From Ophiothrix spiculata (Eukaryota; Echinodermata; Ophiuroidea; Amphilepidida; Ophiotrichidae), in assembly GCA_000969725.1 (NCBI GenBank), contig JXSR01S027558.1: a DNA stretch of 22,844 nt. One strand, given 5' to 3'. This document shows positions 22,006 to 22,844 of the stretch, piece after piece. Below the pieces are notes generated by a model, which was not told where the DNA came from, did not search any database, and was given only the letters and a program-made list of their open reading frames with translations. Numbering within the stretch: position 1 is the stretch's first letter; each line of letters opens with the position of its first letter. Position numbers and translations under genes: made by a program.

Positions 22006-22148
22006 AAGTGAAGATTAAATCAGTTTACTGGACTTACTTGTTAAGAGCAAACTACGTTTCGTGTTACCCCTGTAACACTTCGTCAGTAACACAGAACGTA
22101 GTTTGCTCTAAACAAGTAAGTCCAGTAAACTGATTTAATCTTCACTTT
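22006..22148. repeat. Near-perfect 143-bp hairpin
   Basis: AAGTGAAGATTAAATCAGTT, TACTGGACTTACTTGTT and AGAGCAAACTACGT run from 22006; the reverse complement ends at 22148, giving arms of ~60 nt with two or three mismatches. The loop holds a second stem, TGTTACCCCTGTAACA. It is probably a recently inserted foldback/MITE, because the arms have barely diverged. Confidence 0.88.
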
Positions 22149-22759
22149 TGTTTAATACTACTGGATGACTGAGAACATTCACTCACAAGCTTCATGATAT
22201 TTAGTGATAATGAAATGAAAAAGTCCTTGTCACATACTGTTGCGATAATTAGCGTAAAATATCCTAATTGAGTATTTTCCATACTGTTAGACTTACCTAC
22301 ATGATATTAATTAGGGCCTCCCAAAAAAGGTTTGTCTCAGAAACCCGCACGCATTGCTATGTGAAAATGAATTTAGCGTGTAGAGCTACGCGCTGGTCTA
22401 TCTATCTTGCTTTTTTTTTATCGAGAGGAATCCAGCGATCGACCGGCTTTCGGGTTACTGTCATTGGCTTTTGCAATTTTACCTTGAATTTTATGCTTTA
22501 TTTCAACTGGCAAGACTCCCTATAGTTAAAATGGATGGGATCGTACTTAGAAACTGGGCACTTCACACACGCAAGTTTGGCGATCAACATTTTAGAGCAT
22601 TAAAAAAAAGAAGAAACATTGCATACCACATAGCTAATTTCCTAAAAAAATATAAAATAAAAATGCATACCGTATAGCTTTTTTGGAACGGTTTCTAAGA
22701 CAAACCTTTTTGTTTTTTGGCCTAAGTGATGGTCTTGAGTAATGCCACACTATAGCGAT
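22149..22759 (+). other. Intron sequence, nothing firm
   Basis: TTTTGGTTTGTCTCAGAAAC-type complementarity exists between CCAAAAAAGGTTTGTCTCAG (22321) and TTTCTAAGACAAACCTTTTT (22694), suggesting the ends of another inverted-repeat element of ~390 bp. Open frames inside have no recognisable family. Confidence 0.5.
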
Positions 22760-22844
22760 AAGGCCAAGAAAAAAATTTGTTGTGTTGCCCTCAAGTAAAA
22801 TTTCTGAAAAAATGAGTCGGTCGGTCGGAATTTTTTTTTTTTTT
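22760..22844 (+). mobile_element. Second copy of the 6239-6442 MITE, cut by window end
   Basis: AAGGCCAAGAAAAAAATTTG, TTGCCCTCAAGTAAAATTTC and TGAAAAAATGAGTCGGT match the left half of the element at 6239 (AAGGCCAAGAAAAAAAAATG, TTCCCTCAAGTGGAATTTC, TGAAAAATTGAGTCGGT) in the same orientation. The right end is beyond the window. Confidence 0.8.

Overview
This window is intron-rich eukaryotic DNA, not bacterial. It is AT-rich, has no operon-like packing, carries good GT-AG splice sites, and is crowded with inverted-repeat elements. It contains one confidently recognised gene on the + strand: five internal exons of an orthologue of ZDHHC6, an ER/Golgi-type DHHC palmitoyltransferase with a C-terminal SH3-like domain in animals. 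The exons (1460-1616, 3501-3656, 4915-4968, 6467-6625, 19557-19598) join in frame into 189 codons that follow human ZDHHC6 residue for residue, with only a 1-residue gap, from the DHHC catalytic core to just before the SH3-like domain. The start, the first half of the zinc-binding domain and the C-terminus lie outside the window. The animal is probably a marine invertebrate, perhaps a deuterostome such as an echinoderm or hemichordate. That is inferred from protein similarity, AT content and MITE/SINE style; the sequence does not settle the species.

Layout. 1-530 is a 56-bp minisatellite. 579-1267 is a ~690-bp foldback element in the upstream intron. 1460-6625 holds four exons separated by introns of 1.26-1.88 kb; these contain a MITE (1713-2145), a hAT-type MITE with a perfect 8-bp target duplication (2439-2708), a decaying tandem array of the 5' part of the second exon with its splice acceptor (2994-3600), a hairpin (5514-5620), and a MITE that ends 24 nt before the fourth exon (6239-6442). 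6626-19556 is a single 12.9-kb intron that acts as a sink for mobile elements: inverted-repeat MITEs, a 3' LINE fragment with recognisable reverse-transcriptase-ORF C-terminal coding (10511-10939), a second 5'-truncated copy of the same LINE tail with a 20-bp target duplication (12865-13201) nested in a mariner-like element, a 1.15-kb nested palindrome (17220-18368), and a 340-nt polypyrimidine tract. 19599-22844 is the next intron: two related palindromes (20305-20461, 20708-20968), a MITE (21075-21335), a tRNA-derived SINE (about 21400-21530), a run of 20 G, and a near-perfect 143-bp hairpin (22006-22148).

No other protein-coding gene, rRNA, functional tRNA or CRISPR array could be supported. 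The other open frames in the window are mostly transposon interiors or palindrome arms, which read open on both strands. The most unusual features are the tandem duplication of a splice acceptor plus exon start within ZDHHC6, the transposon insertion that appears to have rebuilt the branch-point region of an exon, and the density of long palindromes.
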